A stretch of 64,000 nt of DNA from Acidobacteriota bacterium (lineage in GTDB: Bacteria; Acidobacteriota; Vicinamibacteria; Vicinamibacterales; SCN-69-37), in assembly GCA_005799825.1 (NCBI GenBank), contig SYFT01000004.1, positions 1-64,000 of the forward strand, given 5' to 3'. Under the pieces are notes generated by a model that was given only the letters and a program-made list of their open reading frames with translations, did not search any database and was not told the origin of the DNA. Positions 24,985 to 34,466 of the stretch are shown here, in pieces. Position 1 is the first letter of the stretch. Each line of letters begins with the position of its first letter. The translations under genes were made by a program, and so were the position numbers.

Positions 24985-27705
24985 ATGTCTCGCACAGCTC
25001 GCTTGCTCGCAGCCTTCCTCATCCTCGCATCAGTGTCCCTGTCCGCCCAGTCCGGAGTTCCGACGCCTCAGTCCGTCATCGGGTTCAAGCCCGGGGCTGA
25101 TTTCAAGCTGGCCACTTACGACGACACGATCAAGTACTTTCGGGCGTTGGATGCGGCGACCGCGAAGATGCAGCTTGTGCCGATGGGCACGTCTACGCAG
25201 GGACGGACGTACTACGTTGCGCTGATTTCCACCGAGCGCAACCTAGCGCGCGTGGATCGGTACCGCGAGATTGCGCGACGCCTCGCATCGCCCGAAGGCC
25301 TTACCGAGGCGCAGGCCCGCGCCTTCTCGCGCGAAGGCAAGGCCATCGTCCACATCGATGGCGGTCTGCACTCGAGCGAAGTGGCGGGACCGCAGCACAC
25401 GCTGCAACTTGCCTACGACCTGCTCACCACGCACCCGAATGAGCCGGGCCGCGACGAACAGGTGCAACGCATCCTCGACAACGTGGTGCTGATGTTGTGG
25501 CCCACCATCAATCCGGATGGCCATCAGATGGTGGCTGAGCACTACATGAAAAACGTCGGGACGCCAGGCGCGAGCACGACGCTGCCTGTGTTGTACCAGG
25601 AGTACGTCGGCCACGACAACAACCGCGACGCGTACATGCTCAACATGATCGAGTCGCGCGTGATGGAGCAGGCGTGGCGGCAGTGGGAACCGCAGATTGT
25701 TTACGTACATCACCAGACCGCCCCGTTTCCCACACGTATCTGGCTGCCACCGTTTGCCGAACCCATCGCACTGCATGCACCGTTCCTGATGTCGCGCACC
25801 GTGAACACGATCGGCATGGCCATCGCACAGGGGCTGGAGGAACGCGGTCAGGTGGGCGCCACGCACATGGGCACGGGGTTCGACGCGTGGTACGCGGGGT
25901 ATATCGACTACGCGCCGATGTTCAAGAACATTGCCGCGTTCTGGACTGAGACCGCGCTGGCGAACATGGCATCGCCGCGCGACTACACCATCAAGGACAT
26001 CCCGCAGGCGTATCAGGACCTGCGGCCGCAGAGCCTGTATCCGAGCCCGTGGGCAGGCGGGCGCTTCGGGTTGGGCGATTCAGTGGCCTACATGCATACG
26101 GCGTCGATGTCGGTGCTTGACTACGCCGCGAAATATAAGGACAACGTCCTGATGAACCGGTGGCGGTCGGGGATGGCCCAGATCACGCAGCATCGCGCGA
26201 GTGGGCCTTCGGCGTACGTGGTGCCGAAGACGCAGAGCGATCCAGTGGCCGCTGTCGAGATGTTGAAGCGGATCGCGTTTGGCGGTGTGCGAGTGTCGGA
26301 ATTGACCGCCGACTTCACCATGGGTGACGTGACGTACGCGGCCGGCAGCTGGGTGGTGCCCACCGATCAGGAGTTCATCGCGCTCGCCCGCGAGGTCCTC
26401 GACGTCCAGAAGTATCCGGACCTCCGGGAGTCGCCTGGCGGCGCCCCCGAGCAGCCCTACGACGCCGCGGGCTGGACACTGCCGCTCTCGATGGGCGTGG
26501 CGATGCAGACAGTCGGCACGCTGGACGACGCGAAGCGGGCGGAGTTGAAGAAGGTGTTGAAGCCTCTGGGTCAGGTGGCCGAGCCCACCGCTCGCACGTC
26601 GCAGTACGACTCCATCGGCGGCGCGGATCCTGCGCCGTATGACAGCGCGCCAGGACTTGGGTTCGAGACCATTCCTCTGGCTGCGGCCATCATGCCGCCA
26701 GCAGGTGCCCTCACTGGCACGGGGCCGTCGCTCGCAATCGATCCCGCGCAGAACAACGCGTTCCGCGCCGCGAATCAGGCCTGGAAGAGTGGCGCGACAG
26801 TCGGGTGGGCGCCAGGCGCCGCTAGCACTGCCGGCCGCTACGTCATTTCGGGTCTCACGCCCGAAGCGCAGGACACTTTAGTGCGTGCGCTCGCGTTGCG
26901 TGCGGAACGCGTCGCCGCGCCGACCATGAGCCTTCGTCAGCCGCGCATCGCGCTGTTTAACCCAGGCGCGAGTATGGACGAGGGATGGACACGCTGGGTG
27001 CTCGAGCGCTTCGAGTTTCCCTTCACCAGGCTCTCAGCCGACGAAATTGCCGCGGGCAATCTCCGCTCGCGTTTTGACGCGATCGTTGTGACCGACGAGC
27101 CACGCGGCGTTCTTGCGGGCGCGGGCCGTGGTGGACGCGGCGGGCCTGCTGGAGCTGGTGGTGCTGGCGGAGCAGCTCGCGCAGCCGGAGCCGGCGCCAC
27201 GGGGGCCTCTGCGTTGCCCGAGGGCGACGCGAATCGCGTCAAGGCGATCGATGAATTCGTGCGCGCGGGCGGCACGCTCGTCTGCCTGAACCGAAGCTCG
27301 GCCTTTGCCATCGACCAGTTGAAGCTGCCGGTGCGCAACGCGCTTCAGGGACTCGGCCGTCAGGAGTTCTTCGTCGGCGGCTCGTTGCTCAACGTTGAGG
27401 TCGATCCGTCGCAGCCTGTGATGGCCGGCTTGCAGAAGACAACCGCCGTGTTCTTCAACTCGAGCCCGGCGTTCGAAACCCTCGTCGGGTTCAGGGGCGC
27501 CATCCTCGCGCGATACGCCGACACGGGCTCGCCGCTGGCGTCAGGTTACCTGCTGGGCGAACAGCACCTGCGGGGCAAGGCCGCCGCGCTTGAGGTGGAG
27601 CACGGTGAGGGACGCGTGATCCTGTTCGGCTTCCGCCCACAGTGGCGTGGTCAGACCTTCGGCACCTTCAAGGTGATCTTCAATTCGCTGACGGGAGCGC
27701 GCTAG
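24985..27705 (+). CDS. large secreted M14-family zinc carboxypeptidase
   Basis: 906 aa with a signal peptide (LLAAFLILASVSLSAQS). The M14 zinc site is visible in IVHIDGGLHSSEVAGPQ (HxxE) with a later histidine in IVYVHHQTAPFPTR. The WPTINPDGHQMVAEHYM and HDNNRDAYMLNMIESR segments are family-typical. After the peptidase domain (to about residue 400) comes a long C-terminal region. It ends in a class-I glutamine-amidotransferase-like fold (ARIALFNPG-like start, GGTLVCLNRSSAFAI, GRVILFGFRPQWRGQTFG) split by a Gly/Ala-rich linker. It probably degrades peptides or wall fragments outside the cell. Confidence 0.85.
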   Translation: MSRTARLLAAFLILASVSLSAQSGVPTPQSVIGFKPGADFKLATYDDTIKYFRALDAATAKMQLVPMGTSTQGRTYYVALISTERNLARVDRYREIARRLASPEGLTEAQARAFSREGKAIVHIDGGLHSSEVAGPQHTLQLAYDLLTTHPNEPGRDEQVQRILDNVVLMLWPTINPDGHQMVAEHYMKNVGTPGASTTLPVLYQEYVGHDNNRDAYMLNMIESRVMEQAWRQWEPQIVYVHHQTAPFPTRIWLPPFAEPIALHAPFLMSRTVNTIGMAIAQGLEERGQVGATHMGTGFDAWYAGYIDYAPMFKNIAAFWTETALANMASPRDYTIKDIPQAYQDLRPQSLYPSPWAGGRFGLGDSVAYMHTASMSVLDYAAKYKDNVLMNRWRSGMAQITQHRASGPSAYVVPKTQSDPVAAVEMLKRIAFGGVRVSELTADFTMGDVTYAAGSWVVPTDQEFIALAREVLDVQKYPDLRESPGGAPEQPYDAAGWTLPLSMGVAMQTVGTLDDAKRAELKKVLKPLGQVAEPTARTSQYDSIGGADPAPYDSAPGLGFETIPLAAAIMPPAGALTGTGPSLAIDPAQNNAFRAANQAWKSGATVGWAPGAASTAGRYVISGLTPEAQDTLVRALALRAERVAAPTMSLRQPRIALFNPGASMDEGWTRWVLERFEFPFTRLSADEIAAGNLRSRFDAIVVTDEPRGVLAGAGRGGRGGPAGAGGAGGAARAAGAGATGASALPEGDANRVKAIDEFVRAGGTLVCLNRSSAFAIDQLKLPVRNALQGLGRQEFFVGGSLLNVEVDPSQPVMAGLQKTTAVFFNSSPAFETLVGFRGAILARYADTGSPLASGYLLGEQHLRGKAAALEVEHGEGRVILFGFRPQWRGQTFGTFKVIFNSLTGAR

Positions 27706-27730
27706 CGAGAGTGTGTTGCGTTTGTGTATC

Positions 27731-27783
27731 GGCCTCGGCCTCGAAACCCAGGCCGAGCGACGTTCGAAAAGGTCGAGCTACGC
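27731..27783 (-). repeat. REP-like palindromic repeat, copy C (one and a half units)
   Basis: On the minus strand, ACGTCGCTCGGCCTGGGT followed by TTCGAGGCCGAG matches the copies at 51627-51660 and 52982-53015. A half unit (GCGTAGCTCGACC) precedes it. It lies between the M14 peptidase and the microcompartment gene. The remainder of 27706-27858 holds nothing else I recognise. Confidence 0.55.
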
Positions 27784-27858
27784 ACGAGCGGATATCGATC
27801 CGGAAGCTTGGGATGGTTCTCAAGCCCGAGTGATCGGGACACGCAAACCACAAACGCT

Positions 27859-28152
27859 TTAATCGATCGGAAAAATCTGACCTACGTCGTCGGCCGGGCG
27901 CGGGATGACGTGCACGCCGACGAGGTCGCCAACCTTGCGGGCGGCAGCCGCGCCAGCGTCGGTCGCGGCCTTCACTGAAGCGACATCGCCGCGCACGATG
28001 GCGGTCACCAGGCCGGCGTCCACTTTCTGCCAGCCCACGAACGTCACGTTCGCCGTCTTCAGCATCGCGTCGGTGGCTTCCACCATCCCGACATAGCCGC
28101 GCGTTTCGACCATTCCCAGTGCGTCGCCGGATGGGACTGTTTTGGGTGTCAT
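27859..28152 (-). CDS. bacterial microcompartment hexameric shell protein (BMC-H), orphan
   Basis: 97 aa, a single BMC domain of PduA/EutM size. It shows [20 protein letters not shown], then [19 protein letters not shown] and [13 protein letters not shown], which match the canonical fold and hexamer edges. The pore loop reads KVDAGLV where PduA has KIGSGLV, so an Asp may face the pore. No other shell, vertex, signature-enzyme or encapsulation-peptide gene is in the window. Its ATG overlaps the stop of a small ORF (TGATG), and a D-threonine-aldolase-like gene lies upstream on the same strand. Confidence 0.92.
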   Translation of the reverse strand: MTPKTVPSGDALGMVETRGYVGMVEATDAMLKTANVTFVGWQKVDAGLVTAIVRGDVASVKAATDAGAAAARKVGDLVGVHVIPRPADDVGQIFPID

Positions 28153-28286
28153 CAGGGCTGGACTTTACCACGAGTGCCACCGCTACGACAGCCCGGCGAG
28201 GTCGGCGCGCGGGATCTGGCGGCCGTGATCTCGTGGCTGGTGGCGGCGCGAAGACGGCGGAACCAGGCGAGATCGGTGCCCTGCAT
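28152..28286 (-). CDS. possible small protein translationally coupled to the BMC shell gene
   Basis: 44 codons from the ATG at 28286, preceded by the strong ribosome site CAGGAGGG at good spacing. It ends in a TGATG overlap with the BMC-H start. The sequence ([19 protein letters not shown] and then a Pro/Gly/Arg-rich tail) matches nothing I know. It could be a leader for coupled translation, a short peptide with an amphipathic helix, or chance. The rest of the 28287-28418 gap has no convincing gene. Confidence 0.35.
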   Translation of the reverse strand: MQGTDLAWFRRLRAATSHEITAARSRAPTSPGCRSGGTRGKVQP

Positions 28287-28418
28287 CGTGCCCTCCTGGT
28301 CAAAGTGGCCAGGCGCGGCACAGGATGGCCGGGGTGGTGATGATGCCGATGGTGCCTGGACTGAGCGAACATCAGGCTGCAATCTCAACAGACCACAAGA
28401 TGTTCGTGCAAACGGGGT

Positions 28419-29558
28419 TCACCAGTTGCGTCCGCGCGCAGCGACAGCCAGCGGCGTGAGCGCGCCCTGATCGTTGGCCAACCACAGGCGATCGGTGAGG
28501 TTTGTGACAGTACAAGCATGATTGGGGAGCACACGGACACGATCGCCGGGCCGTAGCGGTGACGACTCAGGCACGCGGCAGATTGCATGTTCTTCAGAGA
28601 CGCGCTCGATGACGATCGACGTGTCGGGCTGATTCTCGTTCAAAGACAGGAAGACCGCGCCGTAGCCAGGCAGGTCCGCGAATCCTCGGGCTCCGTCCGA
28701 GGTCAAGGTCTTGCTCCCACAGTCGAGGACCGCGCGGTCGGGAGCGGGCCGGCTCACGACTGTCGCCACGATAAAGAGCGCGCAGTGTTCGTAGGTTGCA
28801 GACCCCAGGCCGACTTGCGATCGGTCCAGAAACACGTAGGTACCCGGCCGCATCTCGGTAATGCCCTTCTGGGTTGCCGCAAGTGCCGCGGAGGGCGTGG
28901 ACCCAACGCTGATCTCCTCCACGGCCACGCCGGCCTCACGCACACGCTGCGCCAGGCCGGTCATGATTGCTGTTTCGCTGGTCACCATGGCCGCAAGGGC
29001 GTATGCCGATTCGGCGTTGTAGGTGTGTCCCGCGTGGCTCAGCAGGCCGCGGAAGGACAGGCCGGGCAGTCGCGCGATGCGGGTAATCGTCCCCACCACA
29101 TTGGACGCTTCCGGATTCACACCACACCGGTGCGTGCCCACGTCCACCTTCACCAGGATGTCCAGGACCTTTCCTGCGCGCGTCATCGCGCCCGACCAGT
29201 CAGCCGCAACGTCGGCGTCATCAACGATGATCGACAGGTGAACCCGTTCCATCAGCACGAGCACGCGATCGGCGTTGGACGGATTGACCGGATAGGGAAC
29301 CCGGATATCCGTGATGCCCGCGTCGGCAAACACGGCGGCTTCCGATAGTTTCGCGCAGCAGATGCCGACGGCGCCCGCGTCGATTTGCATGCGAGCGATC
29401 ACCGGGCTCTTGTGCGTCTTGGCGTGCGGCCGCAAGCGGACTCCGGCGTGGTTGGCCAGTGTCTGCATCCGAGCGATGTTCGCGGCCAGGCGGCTGGCCG
29501 AGACGACGGGATAGGGCGATCGGGGGGATAGTGGCATGGCGTGAGTAATTGTAGACAC
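28419..29558 (-). CDS. D-threonine aldolase / D-serine dehydratase (DSD1) family enzyme
   Basis: 379 aa, alanine-racemase-type PLP barrel fold. The PLP lysine is in LRPHAKTHKSPVIARMQ, and the C-terminal metal site in VLPNHACTVTNLTDR supplies the His-x-Cys ligands of this family. Members cleave D-threonine to glycine and acetaldehyde or dehydrate D-serine. An ATG at 29537 is an alternative start. It is the first gene upstream of the small ORF and BMC-H gene on the same strand, which would fit an aldehyde-producing enzyme if they are linked; that link is inference. Confidence 0.86.
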   Translation of the reverse strand: MSTITHAMPLSPRSPYPVVSASRLAANIARMQTLANHAGVRLRPHAKTHKSPVIARMQIDAGAVGICCAKLSEAAVFADAGITDIRVPYPVNPSNADRVLVLMERVHLSIIVDDADVAADWSGAMTRAGKVLDILVKVDVGTHRCGVNPEASNVVGTITRIARLPGLSFRGLLSHAGHTYNAESAYALAAMVTSETAIMTGLAQRVREAGVAVEEISVGSTPSAALAATQKGITEMRPGTYVFLDRSQVGLGSATYEHCALFIVATVVSRPAPDRAVLDCGSKTLTSDGARGFADLPGYGAVFLSLNENQPDTSIVIERVSEEHAICRVPESSPLRPGDRVRVLPNHACTVTNLTDRLWLANDQGALTPLAVAARGRNW

Positions 29559-29618
29559 TTGCGAAAAACTGTCGGGCGTCTTTTCGGCCTAAAATGCAAG
29601 GTGTGGGGGTTGCTTCAC

Positions 29619-30428
29619 ATGACTGAGTTTGCACGACGAGTGATTTCTGGCGGAGCTTCGGCTGTATTGATGGCGGGCACCGTGTTGGCCGTGCAGGTGG
29701 CAACCACACAAAAGCCGTTCGAGCCCAAGGTCGGTCAGGCTGGTAAAGACGTGGTCTGGGTCCCCACGCCGCAGCCCACCGTGGACGCGATGCTCGACAT
29801 GGCGAAGTTGACCAAGGCCGACTTCCTCGTTGACCTGGGTTCTGGCGACGGCATCACGGTCATCACAGCCGCCCAGCGCGGCGCCAGGGCCATGGGGGTG
29901 GAATTCAATCCCGACATGATTGCGCTGGCGCAGAAGCGAGCACAAGAGGCGGGGATGTCTGCGCGCGCCACGTTTGTCCAGGGTGATTTCTTCAAGACTG
30001 ACTTCTCAAAAGCCAACGTGCTCACCATGTTCCTGCTGCCGAGCCTCAACGAACAGCTGCGGCCGACCATCCTGAACATGACGCCCGGCACGCGCGTGGT
30101 CACCAATACCTTCCGTATGGGTTCGGGTGACGATGAGTGGTTGCCGGAGGCGGAGAAACGCGTGGACCCCTGCGAAACTAGCTGGTGTACGGCGATCCTG
30201 TACGTGGTGCCGGCCAAAGTCGAGGGTGTCTGGAAAATGGGCACGAGGACCCTGACGCTGACACAGAAGTTCCAGATGGTAAGCGGCACGATGGGCACCG
30301 CCGCGATCACCGAAGGCAAGCTCTTGGGCAACGACTTCACGTTCACTGTCGGGGGGCAGCACTACACGGGCATGGTGAGTGAGGACGGCCGGACGATTAA
30401 AGGCGCCAACTGGACCGCTTTGCGCTGA
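29619..30428 (+). CDS. exported class I SAM-dependent methyltransferase-like protein
   Basis: 269 aa from the ATG at 29619 (GTGGGGGT upstream); the ORF start at 29541 lies in the divergent gene. A hydrophobic N-terminus (VISGGASAVLMAGTVLAVQVA) looks like a signal peptide. It precedes a Rossmann methyltransferase domain with LVDLGSGDGITVITAAQ (motif I), GVEFNPDMIALAQKRA, and DFFKTDFSKANVLTMFLLP. A C-terminal beta region (about 190-269) of unknown role follows. Methyltransferases outside the cytoplasm lack SAM, so the hydrophobic segment may be a membrane anchor instead. Confidence 0.75.
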   Translation: MTEFARRVISGGASAVLMAGTVLAVQVATTQKPFEPKVGQAGKDVVWVPTPQPTVDAMLDMAKLTKADFLVDLGSGDGITVITAAQRGARAMGVEFNPDMIALAQKRAQEAGMSARATFVQGDFFKTDFSKANVLTMFLLPSLNEQLRPTILNMTPGTRVVTNTFRMGSGDDEWLPEAEKRVDPCETSWCTAILYVVPAKVEGVWKMGTRTLTLTQKFQMVSGTMGTAAITEGKLLGNDFTFTVGGQHYTGMVSEDGRTIKGANWTALR

Positions 30429-30470
30429 CGGTAGGCGCCTTGGCGAATGACGCCGACCGTCCGCATCCTG

Positions 30471-31694
30471 TCAGCGAATAATCCCAAGTTTGCTCTTGGC
30501 CGAGTAGCCCGGGAAAACCGAGCTGATGTCCTTCGTGCCGAGGTGGCCGCCGAGCACCTCCGAGAAGACGTCGCGGAAGTCGGTAGTGATCGCCAAGTCG
30601 CGTCCTTCGTAGCGCTGTTCGCGCTCGAGACCGGGCCACTTGCCGTAGACCTTTCCACCCTTTACGTCCCCGCCGAGCAGTAGCATCGCGTTGCCGTGGC
30701 CGTGGTCAGTACCGCGCGCGCCATTCTCGGACACCGTCCGCCCGAACTCAGACATCGTGAGCACCATCACGTCGGCCATGCCGTCGCCAAGGTCCTGCGC
30801 GAAGGCCGCGATACCGCTGGCGAAGTCGTCGAGGCGGTTGGCGATCTGTGGACCCTCGTTCGCGTGGTGGTCCCAGTTGCCTGACTCAGCGAACGCCACC
30901 TCCAGGCCCATGTTCGCCTTGATGAGCTGCGCGATCTGCTTGAGCGCCTGACCGTAACCGCTGTTGGGATAGACGGCGCCGTTCTGCGGCGTGTACTTGG
31001 CCAGATCCACTGACTCCAGGTGCCTGATCGCGTCAAAGGCCTCCTTGCTGATGGGCTTGAGCAGCGAATCTGCAGCGGCCGCGTACTGGGCCTCGAACGA
31101 CGACTGCATCATGTCGCCGCGGTCGCCGGCGCGCAGGCCGAATCGGCCGAGCTGGTCGATGGCCAGCGCCGGAGCCGTGCCCTGCAGCGCGCGCGGCAAT
31201 TGCTGCGTGAGCGATACGGCGCGAAACGCACTCGCCTCTTCATGCTCTTTCGCATGGAGGTATCGATTGAGCCAGCCATCGCGCGTGCTCTTGCGACCAG
31301 GAGTGCCGCTTTCCATGTAGTCCTGCGCATCGAAGTGCGACCGCGTCGGATCGTTGGAACCGGTGGCGTTGACGATCGCCAGCTCGCCCCGCCTGAAGTA
31401 TGGCTGCAGCGACGCCATGCGCGGGTGGAGGCCGAAGAACCCATCCAGGTCTACCGCGCCGTTCGGCTCACCCGGCTTCGAAATCGCGATCGACGGCCGT
31501 GCCTGGTAGTAGGCCTTCTCGCCGAAGGGGACGATCATGTTGAGCCCGTCCACCGCGCCGCGCTGGAACACCGTGACCAGCACCTTGCGCTTCGTCTGAG
31601 CGGCCTGTGCGGCTCTGGTGAAAAACGCCGGCGCGAAGCCAAGACTGACGAGAGCCAGGCTGCCGTTCTTGAGGAAAATTCTTCGGTTCATCAT
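30471..31694 (-). CDS. DUF1501 family exported protein
   Basis: 407 aa. The N-terminus (MMNRRIFLKNGSLALVSLGF) resembles a twin-arginine signal. The body shows the DUF1501 landmarks VLVTVFQRGAVDGLNMIVPF, DYMESGTPG, and MVLTMSEFGRTVSENGARGT with DHGHGNAMLLLGG, a sulfatase-like fold. It lies 4 bp downstream of the DUF1800 gene, a pairing seen widely in Acidobacteria, Planctomycetes and Proteobacteria. The biochemical role of the pair is unknown. Confidence 0.9.
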   Translation of the reverse strand: MMNRRIFLKNGSLALVSLGFAPAFFTRAAQAAQTKRKVLVTVFQRGAVDGLNMIVPFGEKAYYQARPSIAISKPGEPNGAVDLDGFFGLHPRMASLQPYFRRGELAIVNATGSNDPTRSHFDAQDYMESGTPGRKSTRDGWLNRYLHAKEHEEASAFRAVSLTQQLPRALQGTAPALAIDQLGRFGLRAGDRGDMMQSSFEAQYAAAADSLLKPISKEAFDAIRHLESVDLAKYTPQNGAVYPNSGYGQALKQIAQLIKANMGLEVAFAESGNWDHHANEGPQIANRLDDFASGIAAFAQDLGDGMADVMVLTMSEFGRTVSENGARGTDHGHGNAMLLLGGDVKGGKVYGKWPGLEREQRYEGRDLAITTDFRDVFSEVLGGHLGTKDISSVFPGYSAKSKLGIIR

Positions 31695-31698
31695 GGGG

Positions 31699-33486
31699 TT
31701 ACCGTTTCTGGAACTCCGGAGACCCGAGTGTTAGTGCAATCAGCTGTTGCGGGGACTCGGCCCTGGCCAGAGTATCTCGGGTGATTTGCGACGCGTTGCC
31801 ATGGAGCAGTGACTGCACCAGGGCGTTTCGGCTGGTCTCAGAAGTGTTGGGCGCGAGCTCGCGCACGTTGACGCGCACACCTCGAAGCTGGCCGTTCGAT
31901 AACTGCACGGCGAAGTTCAGCCGGTTGAGCAATGCGCCGGTGCTGACCCAGTCTTCGGCGATGTCGCCCCAGCCGGTGGGCGGCTGCGCACCGTAGAGCG
32001 GCATCCCGAGCGATCGCAGTGCTCCAATAAGCGGCTGCGGATTGTTGAGGTCCGTCCCCGATGCGCGCACGGCCGACGCCACGAACTCGAGCGGCGTTTT
32101 TACCTTTGCGAGCCGCACCTCGGTCGAGAAAAATTCCGGAGACGTGATGATGGCCCGCGTCACTTCGCGCAGGTCGCCCTTCGTATCCAGAAACACTTTT
32201 GCTGCGCGATCCACCACTGACGCCGGCGGCTCATCCGCCACAAAGCGCCGCGCGAGTTTGGTGGCAATGAACTTCGCCGTCGCCGGATGCGTCGCGAGCA
32301 GGTCCAGCACGCGCTCACCATCCGCCTTGCCGCCGGCGTCGATGGTCTTTCCAAGCACCACCTTCGGGTCGTTGTCGTGCATGACTGCGTTGAACTGGAA
32401 GCTGCCGCCATCCCTGGGCCGGTCGATCGTCCAGCCGGTGAACGCCCGGGCCACGGCGATGACGTCGGCCTGCGTGTAGCCGGCGTCGACACCCAGCGTG
32501 TGCAGTTCCATCAGCTCACGCGCGTAGTTCTCATTCAGACCCCTGTTGCGAAGCTGCTGGATGCGCTCTGCCGGTGTCTGGTTCCCCTGCGCGTTCTGTC
32601 GCGGCGTCTGCACGCGTCCTCGACCCTGGCCACGTAACGCCGCCTGCTGCAGGCGGGCGGCCTGCTCATCCGCCTGACGACCTGCGGCCTTCGGATCAAC
32701 GCTCTGGAAATTGTCCAGGTAGAACAGCATCGCCGGGCTCTCGGCCACCGCGCCGAGCATGTCGCGGAAGTTGCCAAGCACATACGGACGAATCGACTCG
32801 CGTTCGTACTCCGTCAGATACACCCGCACCTGGCCCTTGCCAGAGAACACATTGAAGTGGTTGAACCAGAAGTCCACCAGCACTTCCTCAAGCTGGCGCT
32901 CCGAAGTGACCGCCCGCACCAGCCGCGCCTGCATCAGGTCTTGCAGGATCTGTTGCTCCTTCTGGCGAGCGGCCCGCAACTCTGGCGACTGGTCGCGGTC
33001 CTGCGGGCGTTGTGGTGCCCCCGCCATCGCCGGATCACCCGCCATCGTCTGGCCGGAGGCCTGGGCCGCCGTGGCCTGTCCCGGGGCACCGGCGGCCGAT
33101 CGTGCAGGCTGATTGGCTTGGGTGCGCTGCTCCGCCCGCCGCAATTGCTCGGCCGGACCGTAATAGTCACGCGCGAGCTCCGCTGTGGAAAGTCCAATGG
33201 TCGGATAAACGGCGAGTCGCGCCTTCAGGTCGGCGTCTTCAATCCGCTCCGGATGCAGCTGTGCCTCGATGTACGCGGCCACCGTCATCTGCTGCACGCG
33301 GGCGATATCACCGGGGGAGGGCCCGTAACCCAGCCGATTCAGCACATGCGCCACCGTCGCATCGTCGGACGTGCGGGGCACCGCACTCGGTCCCTTTTGC
33401 GCGATCACGACCGGGGCGAGAAGGACTACCGCCAACGCCACCACAGCGCCGACCGCGCGTCCGAGGATTCCTGTGTAATTTGTCAT
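31699..33486 (-). CDS. DUF1800 family exported protein
   Basis: 595 aa from the ATG at 33486, which has AAGAGG upstream; six extra residues are possible from 33504. The signal peptide (AVGAVVALAVVLLAPVVIAQ) is followed by DUF1800 landmarks: HVLNRLGYGPSPGDIARVQ, LEEVLVDFWFNHFNVFSGKG, NENYARELMELHTLGVDAGY, and VARAFTGWTI. A Gln/Ala-rich insertion lies near residues 120-165. It is paired with DUF1501 immediately downstream. The divergent acetyltransferase start lies 29 bp away. Confidence 0.9.
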   Translation of the reverse strand: MTNYTGILGRAVGAVVALAVVLLAPVVIAQKGPSAVPRTSDDATVAHVLNRLGYGPSPGDIARVQQMTVAAYIEAQLHPERIEDADLKARLAVYPTIGLSTAELARDYYGPAEQLRRAEQRTQANQPARSAAGAPGQATAAQASGQTMAGDPAMAGAPQRPQDRDQSPELRAARQKEQQILQDLMQARLVRAVTSERQLEEVLVDFWFNHFNVFSGKGQVRVYLTEYERESIRPYVLGNFRDMLGAVAESPAMLFYLDNFQSVDPKAAGRQADEQAARLQQAALRGQGRGRVQTPRQNAQGNQTPAERIQQLRNRGLNENYARELMELHTLGVDAGYTQADVIAVARAFTGWTIDRPRDGGSFQFNAVMHDNDPKVVLGKTIDAGGKADGERVLDLLATHPATAKFIATKLARRFVADEPPASVVDRAAKVFLDTKGDLREVTRAIITSPEFFSTEVRLAKVKTPLEFVASAVRASGTDLNNPQPLIGALRSLGMPLYGAQPPTGWGDIAEDWVSTGALLNRLNFAVQLSNGQLRGVRVNVRELAPNTSETSRNALVQSLLHGNASQITRDTLARAESPQQLIALTLGSPEFQKR

Positions 33487-33515
33487 ACAACCTCTTGGAC
33501 CCACAGAATCAGTGG

Positions 33516-34466
33516 ATGGTAAGAGACATCTCGGATCCCTCCCTATTGGACCAGATTCTGGACGCCACGTATCCCGTGTGGGGGGAAGGCCTGTCCAGAC
33601 AGTCCTACGGGTCGTGGAACCGGGCCCTGGGGATGACCGCCTGGGGCTGTGAGCATGTGGCCAGGGTCGGGTTCGTCGAGGGCGACGAGGTAGTGGTCTC
33701 CGCCAGACGCTATCTCTTCGATGCCCAAGCTGACGGGCGGCCGATCAAGGTCCTTGGAATCGGCGCGGTCTTCACCGCGGAGCATCGTCGCGGCCAACGC
33801 CTGGCCCAAAGACTGATAGAAGCGATGATTGACGAAGGGCGCGTGCGCGGGTGCGACGTCGCGTTGTTGTTTTCGGAGATCGGCGCGGACTACTACGCTC
33901 GCCTGGGGTTCTCGGTTGTCGAGCGCCCGCGCCTGACCATCGAGGTGCCGCGCAATCGGAGGGGCGCGCCTGCGGTGTTGGTGCGCGCGGCCGAGCCGAG
34001 TGACTTGCCGCTGCTGTCCGAGATCTCCATGCTCTACTCCGGCGACACGGGCTTCGCGATCGACCGGCCGGCGTCGCTGCTGGAGTTTGGCGTTCTGCGG
34101 CGGCGCTTACTCGCCGGGCTGGGTCCTTCGGGTCTCCGGTCGCTGGAGTTTTTCGTAGCCGAAGAGGGCTACCGCGCAGTGGCGTACGTGGTGGTTTCGC
34201 GGGGGCCGGGCGGGGTCGTGCTCGAGGAATGCGGCGATCGCGACCCGTCCGGTGCACGGGTGGGTGCGATGCTCGAATCGCTGGCTGAGCGCGATCCCTC
34301 ACAGATGGACCGGACCATGCGTGCTGTGTTGCCCGCGTCGTTCCGGCCGCTTCAGCTTGAGGTGATCAAGAGCGAACCGTCACCCAAAGTCATGATGGTT
34401 CGTTCGATCAGCGGCGTGGAGCCAGATTACTCGCGCGCGGTGTACTGGCAGACGGACGTGTTCTAG
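33516..34466 (+). CDS. GNAT-family N-acetyltransferase, Eis-like
   Basis: 316 aa from the ATG at 33516; the ORF extension to 33012 lies in the DUF1800 gene. The acetyl-CoA motif is in IGAVFTAEHRRGQRLAQRLI, followed by VALLFSEIGADYYARLGFSV. A second, more divergent acetyltransferase-like half follows (LVRAAEPSDLPLLSEISML onwards). This tandem arrangement resembles Eis-type enzymes without their sterol-carrier-like third domain. The acceptor is unknown. The gene ends 4 bp into the convergent oxidoreductase gene. Confidence 0.78.
   Translation: MVRDISDPSLLDQILDATYPVWGEGLSRQSYGSWNRALGMTAWGCEHVARVGFVEGDEVVVSARRYLFDAQADGRPIKVLGIGAVFTAEHRRGQRLAQRLIEAMIDEGRVRGCDVALLFSEIGADYYARLGFSVVERPRLTIEVPRNRRGAPAVLVRAAEPSDLPLLSEISMLYSGDTGFAIDRPASLLEFGVLRRRLLAGLGPSGLRSLEFFVAEEGYRAVAYVVVSRGPGGVVLEECGDRDPSGARVGAMLESLAERDPSQMDRTMRAVLPASFRPLQLEVIKSEPSPKVMMVRSISGVEPDYSRAVYWQTDVF

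Noticed and set aside
32574-33112. Long plus-strand ORFs inside the DUF1800 gene, including the extension of the acetyltransferase ORF to 33012
   Set aside because: They are antisense shadows; DUF1800 motifs on the minus strand are unambiguous, and the acetyltransferase homology begins only after 33516.
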